Positions 60,471 to 64,000 of a stretch of DNA of 64,000 nucleotides are shown one piece after another. Every line of letters begins with the position of its first letter. The first letter of the stretch is position 1. The position numbers were made by a program, and so were the translations under genes. Source of the stretch: Prostheceraeus crozeri (lineage: Eukaryota; Platyhelminthes; Polycladida; Euryleptidae); contig CAJQUW010009236.1 in assembly GCA_907163375.1 (NCBI GenBank), forward strand, positions 186,001-250,000, written 5' to 3'. Below the pieces are notes generated by a model. It was not told the origin of the DNA and ran no database searches. It saw only the letters and a program-made list of their open reading frames with translations.

Positions 60471-61730
60471 ATGAAAATAACACGTGGTCAGGGGGACGCA
60501 CACAACATTTTAAACTCTTTCAGACTTTGTATCAATCTGAAGCTCCAAAATCTGACAAACCATGTACCGCTAAAACCATCCAATCATTCCCTGATAATTT
60601 TTATCGAAATTATTATCGAAATTCACAACAACAATTCGACCATACTTATAGCAGAATTATGATCTTCTCAAGGTCATCGACAAAATCAGCATTGTCATCT
60701 GTCTTCATGTATAAAAATCGACTTGAGGCTTGAATGAACAATTGTTGTTGCATGTTTCAGTCAATGAATTTTCAGTTCTTGAATTTTCATCGAAAGTAGA
60801 TCGGTGCCTAAGTCGTCGGCTCAAATGACAGGCATTCTAATCGCACAAACCAAAGAAAAGAAAGACCTCATTCGTGGACACATTCATAGAAAATCCGACT
60901 TCTTACTTCGTTTAAGCTGGTTCGAGAGTAAAGCAGTCAGCAGCTGTTCGTTGGTGGCAATTTCAAGCGCCTTTCTATGCACCGATTGGTAGACATATGT
61001 ACGAAGCTAATTACAAAAGAAAGCAACAGCAACAGATTTTTACCGCAAAGTTATTTGTTGTATAATTGCAGACTAATAAACTTCCTGTTGGTAACCACTG
61101 GAAGCCGCCATTCGTTTGTCATGAAACCAGAAGTCCACGTCGATTTATTGTTTTCAATGTCCATGAACATTATACACATCTTTGGTTCTGCATCTCTTAA
61201 ATTTCTAGTTCAGATATTTCTAAATCGATTTCAGATCTTTCAAAATGAATTTCAGATAGGCCTCAGATTTAAATAATCAAATTTCAATATCTATGAGAAA
61301 CTGAACTTTGAAGAAACTGAAATTCAGATGGAGAAATCTAGAAATGTGCGAAATTCATTAGGGAAGGTTTATTCCTTTATCATTTTAGTGCATGGCCATC
61401 TAGGAAAGCGTGTTTAAGGCTCAGGAAAATGGAGTGCCTAATTAAATAATATTAAGTTTTGAAAAATTTTGTAAGTAAAATTAATTCTTATATTGCTATC
61501 TGTGGTTTCTGTAATGTTTTTAACGTGCTTTCTCCTTATGCTTGGTCAATAAAGATTTATTTAATAAAGTCAAAGCCTGAATAAATACCTCACAAAATCA
61601 TGCGTCATTTTTTGATTGGTTAATGAATTTGGAGATTAAGACGTTTATATAAATAAAATGAGTTCAAGAAATTGCAATCGTTATTTTCGGTAGCATGAAG
61701 CAGCTGATAGTCATTTATAACAAAGGGGCT
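60471..61730. other. No recognised gene
   Basis: Short frames at 60471-60733, 60804-60992 and 60977-61276 lack motifs. Near 61545-61572 TCAATAAAGATTTATTTAATAAAG resembles a polyadenylation region of an unidentified transcript or LINE. Confidence 0.35.
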
Positions 61731-61732
61731 GT

Positions 61733-61818
61733 TCATTAACTAAAATTCTGCCGACAGAAAATTAAACCGATTTAATCTATGGATTTAATATTTTGCCGGC
61801 AGAATTTTAGCTAATGTA
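61733..61818. repeat. Short palindrome, about 85 bp
   Basis: CATTAACTAAAATTCTGCCG at 61735-61754 pairs with CGGCAGAATTTTAGCTAATG at 61798-61817, with further pairing of the AAAATTAAA/TTTAATATTTT segments inside. It may be the fused ends of a transposon with CATTAGCTAAAATTCTGCCG termini. Confidence 0.75.
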
Positions 61819-62937
61819 AATTATAAAAAGTACTATTATAATTTATATTTTGCTTTATTTTACTTGTTTGCTGATGGATTTTTTTCTCTTTTTCTCACTC
61901 TCAAGTTCAATTTGAATTCATGGATGTAATTGGTATAGAGAGTCTGTTTGATTTTTCACTGAAAGTCATCATGCATGATTACACTGAGGTTGTCCAGCTT
62001 ACGAAATTGTGTAAAATCAAACACTTGTGTTAAAACGTTGCGTTTATGACGATCATTGATGGCATTCCCAAACCCTACCTTGCAATTGACGGCGTCTTTT
62101 TGAAAGACATCAAACTTTTGGAGTCTCTCCCAAATTTTTATTACTAAATAGTAAATTTCATTTTACCGAGCCCGCCTGCAGAAAAAACCACGTTGTTTTG
62201 TGAACAGCTGAGGAGAAGCTTGGAAAGAAAATGCTAGTTTGCTATAACAAACCATTGTTGCTGTACTAATGCTCCTTGGTGGATCTGGTTGATTATTTTA
62301 CATTGTTAAATCTGAGATTACTTGAGTGCAAATAGTGACTAGATTTCTTGATGGTCACAATGATATGTCTTGATTCATTTAGATGTCGAATATTTTTGCA
62401 CTTGGGTGGAATATTCTGAGCTGATTCTGAGCATGATTCCGTGCTACACAAGCGACAGCTTGTTGGATTGAATCCAAATGGGCTGTCAAAGATTTGCCTG
62501 ATATTCTGATGTCTGAATGACATTTACTCGTCTGTCATGCATATGGGAGATCTCAAATATCAGTGCGTTGTTCTTCTCAATGAGTAGGGAGTATTTTTTG
62601 ATACCTACCGTAACTGAAGATTTGGATCGTGCGTAGTGTTTTAATTGTTTTGCTATTGTCGATGAACTTATTACTCATGTTCAAAATAACGTATGTTTTG
62701 TTTTGATTTTCTGGATGGAAATTTATTTCACTCATGAAAAATGCTAGGTTTCCACAAGTCAACCTGAACATCTGAAATTTTCTTCTAAGCATTTTTATTT
62801 TGAGTGTGACGTAGGACTAGATGCGTGACTTGTGGCAGAAATGAGAAGTCCTGTTTTGATGGTCCAAAGAAACCGAGTAGGGGCCTAACTGATAGTAAAG
62901 AGTAACATCACGGTGAACAGGAGACTGTAAGTCATAT
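61819..62937. other. No recognised gene
   Basis: Minus-strand frames 62523-62293 and 62792-62577 are AT-rich and motif-free. No repeats seen. Confidence 0.35.
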
Positions 62938-63097
62938 TTGTTGAATGAAATTTTCTCACCTTTTTTACTTTTCGCGTTAAGTCAAAAAGTTGAAATTAAA
63001 ATATATGTACAACCCTTGTACATATGCTTTTACCTTAAACTTTTTAACATAACGCGAAAAATATAGGAGAGAAAGTTTCAAGAATTTTTATTCAACC
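62938..63097. repeat. Palindrome, about 160 bp
   Basis: Left arm 62938-63012 (TTGTTGAATGAAATTTTC, ACTTTTCGCGTTAAGTCAAA, ATGTACAA) and right arm 63016-63097 (TTGTACATATG, TTTTAACATAACGCGAAAA, TTTTTATTCAACCA) are reverse complements with a few mismatches and almost no loop. A transcript would fold into a long hairpin. Confidence 0.8.
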
Positions 63098-64000
63098 AAG
63101 ATAATAAAAACTTCCAGAATTTTAGAGCGACTTATACATGACGAAATAGCGATGACTTTCGTTCAGTCAAGTTATTCATTTTGCAGTCGATTGACATATC
63201 TTTGACAAAATAGAAAATGTCACCTCCCCCATGCGTGGATCTTAGTCAGTGCTGGCGTAGTCCTATAATTTTATTTAAGGTGCTCTTTTTTTTAGTCCAG
63301 ATGCCTTTCCTACTTATTTCTAAAGACACTTTCGAGATCTAACAATGGAGGAATGGTGCTGTGTTTCCAATTTATTTTCCTTTTTCATAGGCTTTTGCTA
63401 TGAAATGCAAATTCAAAATATATACTATGTAGGTGACTGATTGAAGGCTTTATTCGAAGACTTGGAGGATCTTAGTTCTAGTAGTGTCCTAGTCGCAGTC
63501 CTATCACAGAGATGTGAACTTTTCCTATTTCACAGGATGACCTGATTTCCAGACAGCTTTGATGACTTCTAAAAAATCAAAATGATGTAATATGCAATAA
63601 ATATTTGGGGTTTAAGATGGAAGGAGTGGGTTTTTTGAGTGGAAACTTCATCTTGCCAACGCTCGAACGCACAATATTGAGCCCAAATAAGATGCTTTAG
63701 AAGTAACTTTTAAAATACTTGCTAGCTATCTCGACTCCAACTTTCTAGCACTTGATACAGGCCTATGTGTAAGTATATTGACAACTAGGTTTTATTTTTT
63801 GAACGGAGGAATTGGTCTTTGACTGAGTAATTATGGCAGAAATAGGCTTTAGTCCAGGACCTTCACTTTTTATAGCAGTGGAGCGTCACTGTGGATGTCA
63901 GCAACCTGGAGGGGATCCACTAGTAAGGCATTTGATATCAGCATCTTGAGGGCGCTCCTTGCTGAATCAATTGACAAAGGACTACCATATTTCTCAAAAA
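63098..64000. other. No recognised gene
   Basis: AT-rich sequence to the window edge, with no frames above 60 codons of interest and no repeat homology seen. Confidence 0.4.

Overview
The window looks like a stretch of an invertebrate animal (metazoan) nuclear genome. It is AT-rich and gene-poor, has split exons with GT-AG junctions, and is packed with eukaryotic DNA transposons, LINEs, a tRNA-derived SINE, satellites and palindromes. There are no bacterial-style gene clusters. A Ty3/gypsy relic with integrase upstream of reverse transcriptase (the Gmr1 arrangement, first described in deuterostomes), CXC-domain multicopy proteins and frequent AGGCCTA words hint at a marine invertebrate, possibly an echinoderm or other deuterostome. 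That placement is inference only.

Only one host gene is convincing: a regucalcin/SMP-30 family gene on the minus strand, with exons at 34495-34315, 32588-32394 and 31252-31034. They join in frame through three phase-1 introns and give about 198 residues. The 3' exons were not found in the 31 kb further downstream. Everything else that codes is mobile or decayed.

Layout. 0.16-2.58 kb: a decayed CXC (tesmin/TSO1-like) multicopy gene, minus strand; a second partial copy lies at 10.87-13.55 kb, split by a SINE that is itself split by a 1.66 kb insertion. 3.19-5.06 kb and 8.75-9.90 kb: two non-autonomous hAT elements with perfect 8-bp target duplications. 5.33-7.05 kb: a Harbinger-like element with an accessory-protein exon. 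14.38-15.23 and 38.81-39.39 kb: two copies of one MITE family with 8-bp target duplications, the first carrying a SINE. 17.3-25.6 kb: diverged tandem and iterated non-coding repeats, interrupted at 22.53-24.11 kb by a nearly complete DD41D mariner. 25.7-29.7 kb: a two-exon MULE transposase whose intron holds a 5'-truncated LINE. 31.0-34.5 kb: regucalcin. 35.6-36.0 kb: a LINE 3' end. 36.17-36.85 and 49.31-51.44 kb: a palindromic TA-target MITE family, the second site showing self-nesting. 39.6-42.85 kb: the Gmr1-like gypsy relic. 43.84-45.97 kb: a possible old hAT-like element. 46.29-46.82 kb: a mariner deletion derivative. 53.86-55.00 kb: a 1.1 kb palindrome. 56.83-60.27 kb: about twenty copies of a 172-bp satellite inside a dispersed repeat. 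60.5-64 kb: mostly featureless, with two hairpins.

There is no operon-like cooperation between genes. The story is layered insertion, and relative ages can be read from who interrupts whom. Coordinates of repeat edges come from comparing sequence by eye; where target duplications are quoted they are exact, other edges are approximate.
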